NCBI GenBank assembly: GCA_001602415.1
Contig: CP012155.1
Span: forward strand, 806,001 to 870,000
Reading direction: 5' to 3'
DNA from: Bacteroidetes bacterium UKL13-3
GTDB lineage: Bacteria > Bacteroidota > Bacteroidia > UKL13-3
DNA: 64,000 nt
Positions 52,076 to 60,972 of the stretch are shown in pieces. A model generated the notes under the pieces. The model was given only the letters and a program-made list of their open reading frames with translations. It made no database searches and was not told the DNA's origin. How positions within the stretch are numbered: position 1 is the first letter of the stretch; the number at the start of each line of letters is the position of its first letter. Made by a program: the position numbers and the translations under genes.

Positions 52076-52659
52076 TAGAGTATTTTTTTTAAACCAGTTT
52101 CGGTTTGTGTATAAATAACGCCTTCTTCCGAAATCCATTCGGTTGAAGTATGAGGTTTGAGTTTTTGCCCAAATTCATCTACCCAGCCTTTTAAACGTGC
52201 CGGATTTCCATAAACAAGAGCGTGGTCGGGAATGTTTTTTGTTACGACAGAACCAATTCCACTCATGCAGTATTTACCTAGCGTAATTCCTGCAAGAATC
52301 GTACTGTTTGCACCAATAGACGCACCCTCGTCAATAATTGTAGGTTGAATGGGCACATATTGTTTGCTTCTGGGTCTTACATCATTTGTAAACACTACGT
52401 TTGGACCTAAAAAAACATTATCTTTAATGGTAACACCCTCCCAAATATAAATTCCCGATTTGATAGTAACGTTATTCCCAATTACAACGTTGTTTTCAAT
52501 AAAACAATGGTCGCATATATTACAGTTTACGCCAATTGATACCTTGCTGAGTATATGAACAAAGGCCCAAATACGGGTGTCATTTCCCACCTCTGACGTA
52601 TTAACGATTGCTGTTGGGTGTATGAATGGAGGTCTGGTTTCGGTTCTTATTTCCCCCAT
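52075..52659 (-). CDS. Hexapeptide-repeat N-acetyltransferase (FdtC/QdtC-like)
   Basis: 194 residues of left-handed beta-helix: FIHPTAIVNTSEVGNDTRIW, HILSKVSIGVNCNICDHCFI, ENNVVIGNNVTIKSGIYIWE, GVTIKDNVFLGPNVVFTNDV and NPARLKGWVDEFG at the end. The pattern and length match QdtC/FdtC enzymes, which acetylate the 3-amino group of dTDP-3-amino-3,6-dideoxyhexose with acetyl-CoA. It overlaps the ketoisomerase gene by 13 bases and the aminotransferase by one, so the three are one module. The product would be dTDP-Fuc3NAc or dTDP-Qui3NAc. Confidence 0.92.
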   Translation of the reverse strand: MGEIRTETRPPFIHPTAIVNTSEVGNDTRIWAFVHILSKVSIGVNCNICDHCFIENNVVIGNNVTIKSGIYIWEGVTIKDNVFLGPNVVFTNDVRPRSKQYVPIQPTIIDEGASIGANSTILAGITLGKYCMSGIGSVVTKNIPDHALVYGNPARLKGWVDEFGQKLKPHTSTEWISEEGVIYTQTETGLKKIL

Positions 52660-53057
52660 ATCTTTTTGAAGTTTTCGTAGTCTCTGATATAATCTTTTTC
52701 ATCATACAACGAAGATGCCAAGGCAACTTGAATAGAGGTATGTGAATATTGCATGGTATGCCATACATCGGGTGGAATGTATACTGCCTGATTGGGTTTG
52801 TCGAGCACAAAGGTATGTAGCTCTCCATCTGCCGACTCGGTGTTTACGATAATTCTACCTGCAACAGCAACTAAAATCTGTTGGGTTTGATGGTGTGCAT
52901 GTCGGCCTCTAACAATACTTTCGGGGGTATAATAAGTCCAAAAAATACGCTTTACCTCAAAAGGTAGTTTGTCGTTTTGTGCAACCGAAATATAACCAAT
53001 ACCGGAATCACCCAGTTGGGCAAAATCAATAATATGTGGTTTAGGGTACTTACTCAT
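52647..53057 (-). CDS. dTDP-4-keto-6-deoxyglucose 3,4-ketoisomerase (FdtA/QdtA family)
   Basis: 136 residues from ATG 53055-53057, overlapping the wzc stop by eight bases. The frame is open for another 80 codons upstream, but those are the wzc C-terminus in another frame. It is a cupin: FEVKRIFWTYYTPESIVRGRHAHH with His residues at the active site, QQILVAVAG, and AVYIPPDVWHTMQYS. FdtA and QdtA move the keto group from C4 to C3 but differ in C4 stereochemistry, which cannot be judged here, so the sugar may be fuco- or quino-configured. Confidence 0.92.
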   Translation of the reverse strand: MSKYPKPHIIDFAQLGDSGIGYISVAQNDKLPFEVKRIFWTYYTPESIVRGRHAHHQTQQILVAVAGRIIVNTESADGELHTFVLDKPNQAVYIPPDVWHTMQYSHTSIQVALASSLYDEKDYIRDYENFKKIWGK

Positions 53058-55551
53058 GTTTAGGTTTAGATTTCTTTTTACCGTTTGACTTAAATAGTTT
53101 TTTAATGAAAGAAAAAGGTGAAGAGGATTCATCTGGTTCATCTGCATAGTAGCCGGAATAATACGAATCGGTATATTTTCTTCCGTAATATCCGTAACCA
53201 CCTTTTCCGTAATACCCACCACTGCCGCTGTGATACCCACCACCTTGATTGCTCTTGTATATACTGCTGTATACAACAGAACTCGTATCAAAAGCATTTA
53301 ACAATATGTAAATATTTTTGATATTACTATCTGCTTTTAGCCTGTCAGGAATAACAGCAAAATCTCTTCTCGAATATTGTGAACGAATAACATATAAGTT
53401 GATGTCAGCCATACCCATAATGATTAATGAGTCGGATACTAAGCCAACAGGTGCCGAGTCAATTAAAATATAATCATAGGTAGATTTAAGTGTTTCCAAT
53501 AAATCGCGCATTTCATCTGTTTGAAGCAACTCGGCCGGATTAGGCGGTGTTGGTCCTGCTGTAATAACATCCAAGTTTGGATATTCAGTATGCTGAATGA
53601 TTTCATCCAACGATGATTTTCCAATGAGGTATGTGGTAAGCCCAATACTGTTCGTGATATTCCCAAAAGATAGATGCACTTTCGGCCGTCTCAAATCACA
53701 GCCAATAATGATTACTTTTTTATTGAGCATGGTAAAAGAAGAAGCGAGGTTAATGGTGCAAAATGTTTTTCCTTCACCGCTCACCGTGCTCGTAACACAA
53801 ATTACTTTTTTATCTTTTCCCTTACTAATAAAACTGATGCCTGTTCTTATACCTCTTATCGATTCTGTGAAAACAGATTTAGGATTTCGAAAGGTGTATA
53901 TGTCATATTCGTTGTCTTCTGTTTTGATTTTCTTTACTACACCCAAAACAGGCACGTTGCTTAAACTTTCAATGGTTTCCTTGTCGGGTATTTTTTGGTA
54001 AACCAAGCGCGATAATACAATGCTTCCAACCCCTATACCTAACCCCAAAAGCCAAGCTAAACTGTATGATTGATTTGTGTTAGGGTAGATTGGCCAAGAG
54101 GGAGTTTGAGACGCTTGCACAATAGCGGCATTAGGAGTGATCGAAGACTTACTGATAGATGTTTCTAACTTCTTTTCAAATAAGTATGTGTATACTTTTT
54201 CGTTTACTTTAAAATCACGTAAAATATTGATTACCATACGCTGTCGCATGGGAATGCTCCCAAGAATTGCATTAACATCGGCAATTCGTTTATTGGTAAA
54301 TGCAATACGCGAGTTGATTTTGTCGGTTAAACTTTTAATGGTTCTAATTAAAATGGTCCTAGTTTCTTTCAACTTTGTCTCATTTTCGATGGCTACCGCG
54401 CTTTGCGCAGTATTTCGTTGTAGAAGTGAAACACGGGTTAATACTAAGTCATTATAATTTTGTAATAGGCTTGGTATATTTTCTACATCTTCTTTATCAA
54501 AGGCAATGAAATTTATTGGGCTATCCTTGCTTTCGAACAAACTTTTTTGAAGGTTATTTATCATGTCTTGTTTAATCAACAAGATGTTTTTTTCACTCTC
54601 AAGACCAGCTAATTTGGCCACTTGTGTACTGGCAACAGCATCAATCTCAATTCCGTTATTTTTACTCTTTAAATCAGATAGTTCAAATTCGTTTTGCTGC
54701 ACCTTGTTGGTAATTTCCATTAACTGCTTATCAATAAAGTCAATGGTTTGTTGGGCTGCTTGCGATTTGTTATTAACGGTTTCTGTGATGTAGAATTTAG
54801 CAAAGGCATTGAGGTAATCGCTTGCCAGTTGCGGAACCTCATGTGTAAGTTCTAGGCTAATTAAACTTGTTCCTTTTACAATTTCTACATTTACTCCTCC
54901 TGCATATCCCGGTGCAGCATTTTCGTAACTCGAGCGGTTACAAATAACGGTTCCAAAATCGCTTGTAAAAGTGTTTCCACCGTTGGGAGCTTCCACCATT
55001 ATCAGGTGATTTCGATATGCGAAAGGTTCACCAATTTTATGAACACGTTTCTCATTTTTAGTTTCTGATTCGAATATCTGAAAACTTTCGGGCGTAAGGT
55101 ATTCTAAATTAAAACTGAAATTGGGCTGTGAACTATCAATTTGAAGCGAAACAATTTTAAAATGAGTGTTGGGGTATTGTTGGGTAGTAACAAAATTACC
55201 TTTCACAAAAAAGGTATATTCTAATCCCATAAGTGCCAATGTTTTTTCGGCATATTTGGGAGATCTGATGGCTTCACTTTCCGTTTTTAAGAAGTTATCA
55301 AACTTGCCAGAAGTTCTTCCGTATTTGAATATGTCACTTATTTGGGTTGGTTTTTCATCATCCAATTTGAGCATGATTCCTGCTCTGTATAGTTGCTTGG
55401 TATACCTTAATTGTAGATACGTAACCGTAAGACAAATAGTTACCGATAAGACAATGATGTACCACCTACGTATGAGGATGACGAGTATTTTATTGATATC
55501 AATACTCGTCTTTTTTCCTTCATAGTCGCTATTTTCAGTGTAGTCTGTCAT
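53050..55551 (-). CDS. wzc: Polysaccharide co-polymerase and tyrosine autokinase
   Basis: 833 residues. One membrane helix near residues 33-52 and a second near 500-520 enclose a periplasmic Wzz-type domain with long coiled-coil-like stretches (about 280-430). The cytoplasmic BY-kinase has Walker A SGEGKT (about 586-592), Walker A' VIIGCDLRRPK and Walker B DYILIDSAPVG. The tail is Gly/Tyr-rich (HSGSGGYYGKGGYGYYG), the usual site of autophosphorylation. It controls chain length and export with Wza. The downstream ketoisomerase gene starts inside its stop. Confidence 0.95.
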   Translation of the reverse strand: MTDYTENSDYEGKKTSIDINKILVILIRRWYIIVLSVTICLTVTYLQLRYTKQLYRAGIMLKLDDEKPTQISDIFKYGRTSGKFDNFLKTESEAIRSPKYAEKTLALMGLEYTFFVKGNFVTTQQYPNTHFKIVSLQIDSSQPNFSFNLEYLTPESFQIFESETKNEKRVHKIGEPFAYRNHLIMVEAPNGGNTFTSDFGTVICNRSSYENAAPGYAGGVNVEIVKGTSLISLELTHEVPQLASDYLNAFAKFYITETVNNKSQAAQQTIDFIDKQLMEITNKVQQNEFELSDLKSKNNGIEIDAVASTQVAKLAGLESEKNILLIKQDMINNLQKSLFESKDSPINFIAFDKEDVENIPSLLQNYNDLVLTRVSLLQRNTAQSAVAIENETKLKETRTILIRTIKSLTDKINSRIAFTNKRIADVNAILGSIPMRQRMVINILRDFKVNEKVYTYLFEKKLETSISKSSITPNAAIVQASQTPSWPIYPNTNQSYSLAWLLGLGIGVGSIVLSRLVYQKIPDKETIESLSNVPVLGVVKKIKTEDNEYDIYTFRNPKSVFTESIRGIRTGISFISKGKDKKVICVTSTVSGEGKTFCTINLASSFTMLNKKVIIIGCDLRRPKVHLSFGNITNSIGLTTYLIGKSSLDEIIQHTEYPNLDVITAGPTPPNPAELLQTDEMRDLLETLKSTYDYILIDSAPVGLVSDSLIIMGMADINLYVIRSQYSRRDFAVIPDRLKADSNIKNIYILLNAFDTSSVVYSSIYKSNQGGGYHSGSGGYYGKGGYGYYGRKYTDSYYSGYYADEPDESSSPFSFIKKLFKSNGKKKSKPKHE

Positions 55552-55556
55552 GTGGT

Positions 55557-56336
55557 TTAGCGTTGCGAAATGAGGTAAACATTTGCTACGAATAATGCCA
55601 ATTGCATGGTTGCCATTACGATTGCAAAAATGGGCTGTACTGCAACATAAGGTTCGGAATTTGCTTTTACTCCATATGGTTGTACATATACAATATCGTT
55701 ATCTTGCATCACAATTGCAGGCGACTCTAGTGCTTCAATTTTGCGTAAATCAACGATAATAATCTCTTTGCCTCGAATAATTCTGATGTCGTTTTTTTTG
55801 CCCGATTCACCAATTCCACCTGCTTTGGCAATAACATCAACAATGGTTGTATTTTCCTTATCAAGGGTTATTTTACCAGTTGATCCAGCTTCACCCAAAA
55901 CTGTAACACTAAGAGATGGTATGTTTACATCGATGATAGGATTCACAATAAACTTGCTGTATTCTTTCTCTAATCTGGCAGAAGCTTCTAAGCGTGTTAA
56001 TCCCACTAAGTTGGTTCGACCAATTATGGGTAAGATTGTTGAGCTATCATAGTTTACCATATAGGTTACTTCGCCTGTTACTGTTGATGTGGCACTTTGT
56101 GCTGCAGCCGATCCAATATCATAATTATTTAAAAAACGCACTGTTAACCTATCACCAATTTTGATTCGATGGCGGTATGAAGTGCTTCCACTATCTTGGG
56201 CATTTACAACTAATACTGCTTGTTTGGATTTAATCCGTTTAGATGTTTTAAACAGGATGTTTCTGTTTTTATAGGAACAACTTTCAGACAAAAAGAGGAT
56301 TCCAAGTAGCAATAATATGGTGGAGTATTTGTGCAC
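55557..56336 (-). CDS. wza: Polysaccharide export outer-membrane lipoprotein (Wza family)
   Basis: A lipoprotein with signal LLLLGILFLSESC, then YRHRIKIGDRLTVRFLNN (Poly_export domain) and two SLBB-type segments (VTVLGEAGSTGKITL, QDNDIVYVQPYG), ending with a hydrophobic helix (AIVMATMQLALFVANVYLI), as in Bacteroidota Wza proteins. I prefer the GTG at 56334-56336, which gives a normal signal peptide with Cys20. An ATG at 56408, two bases after the upstream stop, gives 24 extra residues and an implausibly long N-region. It is the first gene of the polysaccharide locus. Confidence 0.9.
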   Translation of the reverse strand: MHKYSTILLLLGILFLSESCSYKNRNILFKTSKRIKSKQAVLVVNAQDSGSTSYRHRIKIGDRLTVRFLNNYDIGSAAAQSATSTVTGEVTYMVNYDSSTILPIIGRTNLVGLTRLEASARLEKEYSKFIVNPIIDVNIPSLSVTVLGEAGSTGKITLDKENTTIVDVIAKAGGIGESGKKNDIRIIRGKEIIIVDLRKIEALESPAIVMQDNDIVYVQPYGVKANSEPYVAVQPIFAIVMATMQLALFVANVYLISQR

Positions 56337-56409
56337 GTTCAGTATATTTATGCAAGTATAAGATTTTATCGGCAATATAAGGTGATTAATGCCAATAAAC
56401 GCAAGCATT

Positions 56410-58056
56410 TTAGGCCCCGTGATCTTTTATAATTTTTGATAACCATTTGAGCATTAAAAAGATGCTAAGGGCGGCAAATAAAACAATAATGCAGTTTACA
56501 ATAAAAAAATACTGTTTGTCTTCATAAGTATCCCACAAACTGGCCAATACACCGCTGAGTTTGTTGCCGATAGATGTGCTGAGCATCCAGCCACCCATCA
56601 TCAAAGCTGCAAGGCGGGGAGGAGCTAATTTAGAAACGAGCGACAATCCCATTGGACTCAAACATAATTCACCAACGGTTATAACTCCATACGTTCCTAT
56701 AAGCCACCAAGCCGATACTTTTTCTGCACCATTCATTCCAACATGAACGGCACTAATCATAACGGTTGTAGAAACTGCCGTGATAATCAGTCCCCAAAAT
56801 ATTTTACCAGGAGTGCTCGGTTCAATGTTTCGGCTGCGTGCCCAAACAAAAAAACCAACAACTAAAGGCGTTAAAATAACCACAAAAAAAGGATTGATGG
56901 ATTGGAACAGTTCAGTTGAAATAAGTTGCACCGATTCACCTTCTTCAGGCAATTTTGCAGGAGGTAAATTCTTGTAGTAAAGAGGGTAGTCAACAACTTT
57001 TTGCATCTTGCCTTCAGCCGTTTTAATGGGACGGAATTGAGGATCAACTAGTATGACAGAATCCTTTGTATAGGACACTTCTTGAACCATTCCCAATGCT
57101 TTTGCAGGTGCCACCACAGCCGCAGGTAATTCTCTATTTGTATAACTTTCAGCCCAGGTTGTTAGAGCTGTTCCATTTTGTTTGAAAATGGCCCAAAAAA
57201 TAACAACTACTCCCATTATGGCCAATAATGCACCAATGGGCTTTTTATCTTCTTCGTTTGAACGCACATATAACGAAACATAAAAAAGCAGGATTGGAAT
57301 TGCACCAAAAATGAAGGCATCTGTGCTATCGCTGCCAAAAATATTTCCCGGAATAAACCAGCCCAAAATACCTGCAATGATTGCCGGTAATAAAACGATT
57401 CCTAAAATTTTACCAACGCTCATGTCCTCAGCTTTGGCGGGTTTAATGGTATCAACATGTTTGTAATGTTTACTACCCGCCCAAAAAATGGCAATGCCAA
57501 TAAACATTCCTATTCCGGCTGCAAAAAACGCATATCCCCAGCCAAAATTATTACGTAAGTATGCTGCGAAAAAATTACAGATAAAGGCCCCAATATTAAT
57601 TCCCATGTAAAAGATATTATATCCCGCATCTTTATTGGCTTTGTATTGTGGTTCACTATATAGATTACCCAATAAAGTTGAGATATTCGGTTTGAAAAAA
57701 CCATTTCCAACAATCATTAAAGCCAGTGCAATAAAGAAGGATGTTTCGCCTGGAATGGCCAGGCACATATAACCAAGTCCCATTAAAACGCCACCGATGG
57801 AAATCGCTACACGGTATCCAAGAACCCTATCAGCAAGCAATCCACCCACAAATGGGGTAATAAATACAAGAGCAATGTATGTTCCGAAAATATCTGAAGC
57901 TTCTTTTTTTTCCAATGCCAGACCTCCCGCTTTGGTATCGGTCATGTACAAAAAGAAAATACCGAGCATCAGGTAATACCCAAAACGTTCCCACATTTCA
58001 GTGAAAAACAAATAATATAAACCTTTGGGGTGTTTGTTAGGAATAGTAGTTGTCAT
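56410..58056 (-). CDS. POT family proton-dependent oligopeptide transporter, copy 1
   Basis: 548 residues with about 12-14 membrane helices. The family motif E-x-x-E-R-F appears in FTEMWERFGYYLML and the second signature in FYMGINIGAF (about residues 145-154). A hydrophilic insert of about 90 residues (from TWAESYTNRELP to STELFQSIN) separates two helices in the C-terminal half and should lie outside the membrane. It imports di- and tripeptides with protons. A paralogue lies upstream (58137-60029), with a terminator between them. The nearby dipeptidyl peptidase gene would supply such peptides. Confidence 0.94.
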   Translation of the reverse strand: MTTTIPNKHPKGLYYLFFTEMWERFGYYLMLGIFFLYMTDTKAGGLALEKKEASDIFGTYIALVFITPFVGGLLADRVLGYRVAISIGGVLMGLGYMCLAIPGETSFFIALALMIVGNGFFKPNISTLLGNLYSEPQYKANKDAGYNIFYMGINIGAFICNFFAAYLRNNFGWGYAFFAAGIGMFIGIAIFWAGSKHYKHVDTIKPAKAEDMSVGKILGIVLLPAIIAGILGWFIPGNIFGSDSTDAFIFGAIPILLFYVSLYVRSNEEDKKPIGALLAIMGVVVIFWAIFKQNGTALTTWAESYTNRELPAAVVAPAKALGMVQEVSYTKDSVILVDPQFRPIKTAEGKMQKVVDYPLYYKNLPPAKLPEEGESVQLISTELFQSINPFFVVILTPLVVGFFVWARSRNIEPSTPGKIFWGLIITAVSTTVMISAVHVGMNGAEKVSAWWLIGTYGVITVGELCLSPMGLSLVSKLAPPRLAALMMGGWMLSTSIGNKLSGVLASLWDTYEDKQYFFIVNCIIVLFAALSIFLMLKWLSKIIKDHGA

Positions 58057-58072
58057 GGATTCGAATATGCGT

Positions 58073-58114
58073 TAAAAAAATAAACCCTGCAACTTTTTAC
58101 AAGATGCAGGGTTT
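58073..58114 (-). terminator. Rho-independent terminator after POT copy 2
   Basis: On the minus strand, AAACCCTGCA (58105-58114) and TGCAGGGTTT (58082-58091) form a perfect 10-bp stem around a 13-base loop, followed by ATTTTTTTAACG. It starts about 22 bases after the stop of the upstream POT gene (58137). It would separate that transcript from POT copy 1, which then needs its own promoter in the short remaining gap or is expressed by read-through. Confidence 0.9.
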
Positions 58115-58136
58115 AATGTGAGTTTAATTCCAGAGG

Positions 58137-60029
58137 TTATTGAACCCCGTGCATCATTTTTAATAAACGTTTGCTCAAAAAGAATAGGATAACCGAAGAG
58201 GCTCCTGCCAATCCAACAAACACCATGAAAAAGTCGTAAAGGTTTTTAATTTGCATACCCAAGAAAGAAGGCTTCTCAGGTTTTAAATTCCAAATCTGAA
58301 TTTTTGTAGTTTTTACAGGAACCTTATCAACAACTTTTTCAGTTATTTCCTGTGTGATGAGTTTGGTTCCATTGTCAATTAAAACAGACCTATCGAAATT
58401 ATCGTTTGCCATTTTTATGAGTTTTAAATGGAAATTACTCACTTCTGCAATTTGTGCAGTAGTGTCTATTGATACAATACTATCAACTGCGGAATTTGAT
58501 AATGATTTTACTGTTTGAATTGCCACTACTGGTAACTGGCTAGTGGCTTTTGGGTCGCCACTCCAAACAGTTGTATCCATCATAAACGCTGATAGTTTGT
58601 TTAATAGCTCTGGATTTGTTTCGTTGCTAATTGATTTTTCAATTTTAACTTCTTCTGGATAGAGAGAGCTTAATGTTCCTGCAAATTTATTGGCCGAAGC
58701 CGTTGAAAGAAACCAAACCCCCATAAGTAATGAAGCTAAACGGGCAGGCGATAGTTTATTTACCATTGATAAACCAATAGGCGATAAACATAACTCACCA
58801 AAGGTGTGGATGGTGTATAAACTAACTAGCCAGCCCATCGATAATTTTGTGCTCGGATCAATCCCTTTTACACCAAAAGCAATCACCAAATATCCAATTG
58901 CTAACAAGAATAAACCCAATGCCTGTTTGAAAGGAGAGGCAGGTTCCATGTTGCGTTTACCTAATCCGCCCCAAATCCACACAAATATGGGTGCAAATAT
59001 TACAATGGCTACAGCATTGATACTTTGAAAGTACGATGCAGGTACAATTTTTCCAAAAAGATGACGATCCGTTTGTTCTTCGGCAAAGTAGGTGAGTGAA
59101 GCACCAGCTTGTTCAAAAGCTGCCCAAAAGAATATAACAAAAAATGCAGCAATATAAATTACCCATATTTTGTCTTTTTCCACTTTGCTAAGTTTATCGT
59201 CAGAAATTATAAAACCAGGCGCCACAATTGTTAAGGCGAAAATAAATGTACCAATAAGGTCAAGATTAAAAACAAAGAAAAATAGCACAAACAAAGCAAT
59301 GAAGACGGAACCCCAAATGTAAATTTGTCTTGGGTTAAAAGGTAGTTTATCACCTTCGTTTTCTTCTGTTTCATTCCTGCTTACGTTTGGCTTAACACCA
59401 ATTTGAACCCCCTCCGGGGTAACAATGTATTTATTCTTGAGCATCACAAATAAAATAACACTCACAATCATACCTGTACATGCAGCTAAAAATCCCCATT
59501 TAAAATCTGCTGGACTTCCGGTATCTCCTAAATAGCCGCATAACAATGGTGCTATAAAGGCCCCTAAGTTAATTCCCATGTAAAAAATAGTGAATGCCGA
59601 GTCAACTCGTTTATCTCCCTCGGGATACAATTGACCAACCATCGTTGAAATATTCGGTTTGAAAAAACCATTACCAAATATTAAAAACCCGAGGCCAACA
59701 AACATAATTAAAGGAGCAAAATCTTCTTGATAAAAACTTCCCGCAATGAACATGAAAAACTGCCCAATGGCCATCAGAATACCTCCAATAATAATAGACT
59801 TCCTATTTCCCCAATACCTATCGGCCATGTATCCTCCTAATAGAGGTGTTAAGTAGACTAAACCTGTGTAACTACCATAGATTTGTGAACCTAATGACTT
59901 GTCAAATAATAATGCTTTTGCCATGAAGAGAACAAAGATTGCTCTCATGCCATAATAACTAAAACGTTCCCACATTTCTGTGACAAATAGAACGTATAAA
60001 CCTTTTGGATGTCCTGTTGATTGACTCAT
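58137..60029 (-). CDS. POT family proton-dependent oligopeptide transporter, copy 2
   Basis: 630 residues, with FVTEMWERFSYYGMRAIFV (E-x-x-E-R-F motif) and IFYMGINLGAF. It is longer than copy 1 because of a hydrophilic insert of about 120 residues near the C-terminus (from YPEEVKIEKSISNET to KPEKPSFLG), just before the last helix. The insert has no recognised fold. Like copy 1 it should import di- and tripeptides. The gene lies downstream of the toxin/antitoxin, DUF1569 and small membrane ORF and ends at a terminator. Confidence 0.94.
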   Translation of the reverse strand: MSQSTGHPKGLYVLFVTEMWERFSYYGMRAIFVLFMAKALLFDKSLGSQIYGSYTGLVYLTPLLGGYMADRYWGNRKSIIIGGILMAIGQFFMFIAGSFYQEDFAPLIMFVGLGFLIFGNGFFKPNISTMVGQLYPEGDKRVDSAFTIFYMGINLGAFIAPLLCGYLGDTGSPADFKWGFLAACTGMIVSVILFVMLKNKYIVTPEGVQIGVKPNVSRNETEENEGDKLPFNPRQIYIWGSVFIALFVLFFFVFNLDLIGTFIFALTIVAPGFIISDDKLSKVEKDKIWVIYIAAFFVIFFWAAFEQAGASLTYFAEEQTDRHLFGKIVPASYFQSINAVAIVIFAPIFVWIWGGLGKRNMEPASPFKQALGLFLLAIGYLVIAFGVKGIDPSTKLSMGWLVSLYTIHTFGELCLSPIGLSMVNKLSPARLASLLMGVWFLSTASANKFAGTLSSLYPEEVKIEKSISNETNPELLNKLSAFMMDTTVWSGDPKATSQLPVVAIQTVKSLSNSAVDSIVSIDTTAQIAEVSNFHLKLIKMANDNFDRSVLIDNGTKLITQEITEKVVDKVPVKTTKIQIWNLKPEKPSFLGMQIKNLYDFFMVFVGLAGASSVILFFLSKRLLKMMHGVQ

Positions 60030-60088
60030 GTATGATTAATTTATGGAATGCAATATAAAACTCTGCTCGAACTATGCAAGCGCAGATG

Positions 60089-60196
60089 TTATGTGGTAAG
60101 GTAGGTGAATAAAAGCATGACAAGGTAGAGTAGAATCATGCTGCCAAAAATGGCAGCTACAATAACCAACATATCAATAATGGATTTCTTATTCAT
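60089..60196 (-). CDS. Small single-helix membrane protein (35 residues)
   Basis: The frame encodes MNKKSIIDMLVIVAAIFGSM, then ILLYLVMLLFTYLTT. It has a positively charged start and one long hydrophobic helix. It begins one base after the true stop of the DUF1569 gene (TAACATG) and ends 60 bases before POT copy 2, on the same strand. No family is recognised, and a frame this short could occur by chance. The start spacing and the composition favour a real small membrane protein, possibly linked to the POT transporter downstream. Confidence 0.5.
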   Translation of the reverse strand: MNKKSIIDMLVIVAAIFGSMILLYLVMLLFTYLTT

Positions 60197-60197
60197 G

Positions 60198-60655
60198 TTA
60201 AACGCCAAACTGTGTTAAGTGATGATTCAAGTGTTTACAAGCACTGATGTTCCATTCGTTTACGCTCATCTTACCAAAAAAAGGATGGGCATAAGGAGAA
60301 ACGTTAGCCGGGCCACCTTCCGAAAATTGATTGATTGCTTTGAGCAAGCGTGCTTTTTCTGTTCAAAATCTTTTTCTTCTTCGGTGGTTATAAAGTTTGG
60401 ACTTGTTGGTAATCCGGTTTTGTATGGTTTTGAATTGGTGATTAAATGTTTAAACAATGGACCCAAAATATAGGAGATGAGTTTACGCGGTTCTTTTTCT
60501 TTGCTCATGGCTTTCTCTAGCACAATTGAAGTATGTGCTAACATTTGCGCAATATTCATTTTGCCCCATTGTGGTTTTGAATGAGCAGTTAGTTTATGAA
60601 CACGTGAAACAAAATGTTCAGCTGTTTCCGGTTTAAAAAGGTTAGTATGATTCAT
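60198..60655 (-). pseudogene. DUF1569 gene with a one-base frameshift
   Basis: The N-terminal part (to about residue 99, EEEKDFEQKK) is a normal DUF1569 (DinB-like helical bundle) protein with NIAQMLAHTSIVLEKAM. As read, the frame then gives unrelated residues and stops at 60266. In the next frame the expected C-terminus follows directly: ARLLKAINQFSEGG, then HPFFGKMSVNEWN and HLNHHLTQFGV with a stop at 60198-60200. One missing A in the A5 run (T5 at 60354-60358 on plus) explains it. It is either a recent pseudogene or an assembly error. It follows the ParE-type gene by two bases. Confidence 0.88.
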
Positions 60656-60657
60656 TG

Positions 60658-60972
60658 CTATTTTTTGAGTGGATCTAAAACAATATTATTGGAAATTAAC
60701 CTACTTGAATGTTGAACCGTCAATATGTCGATTTGCTGGTCGTTAACTATTCTATATATGATAAGGTAGTTGCCTTCAATTAATTCTCTTATAAATGGAT
60801 TCTCGAGTTCTGGAACCATTCTACCGGCATAGGAATTTTCTTCAAGAATAACTATTCGATTAAAGAAAGATTCGATGACCATTGATGCATAGTATTCAGA
60901 ATCCAAAGCAATAAACTCTGCTATGTGATTGGCGTCCTCCAGGGCATTGATTGTCCAGTTTACTTCAACCAT
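60658..60972 (-). CDS. ParE/RelE-superfamily toxin
   Basis: 104 residues: VNWTINALEDANHIAEFIALD, FFNRIVILEENSYAGRMVPE, IRELIEGNYLIIYRIVNDQQ and IDILTVQHSSRLI follow the ParE pattern (N-terminal helical hairpin, then beta strands with R-x-L-x-x-x-x-Y-x-I-x-Y). ParE toxins poison gyrase and RelE toxins cut mRNA. The sequence is closer to ParE. The start overlaps the antitoxin gene by 13 bases, the normal arrangement for such pairs. Confidence 0.9.
   Translation of the reverse strand: MVEVNWTINALEDANHIAEFIALDSEYYASMVIESFFNRIVILEENSYAGRMVPELENPFIRELIEGNYLIIYRIVNDQQIDILTVQHSSRLISNNIVLDPLKK

Noticed and set aside
53058-53297. N-terminal extension of the 3,4-ketoisomerase
   Set aside because: These codons overlap the wzc C-terminus in another frame, and the cupin domain begins at the internal ATG that overlaps the wzc stop in the usual way.
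60219-60473. Plus-strand 84-residue protein
   Set aside because: It is the complement of the DUF1569 gene, whose two halves are clearly homologous to the family on the minus strand.
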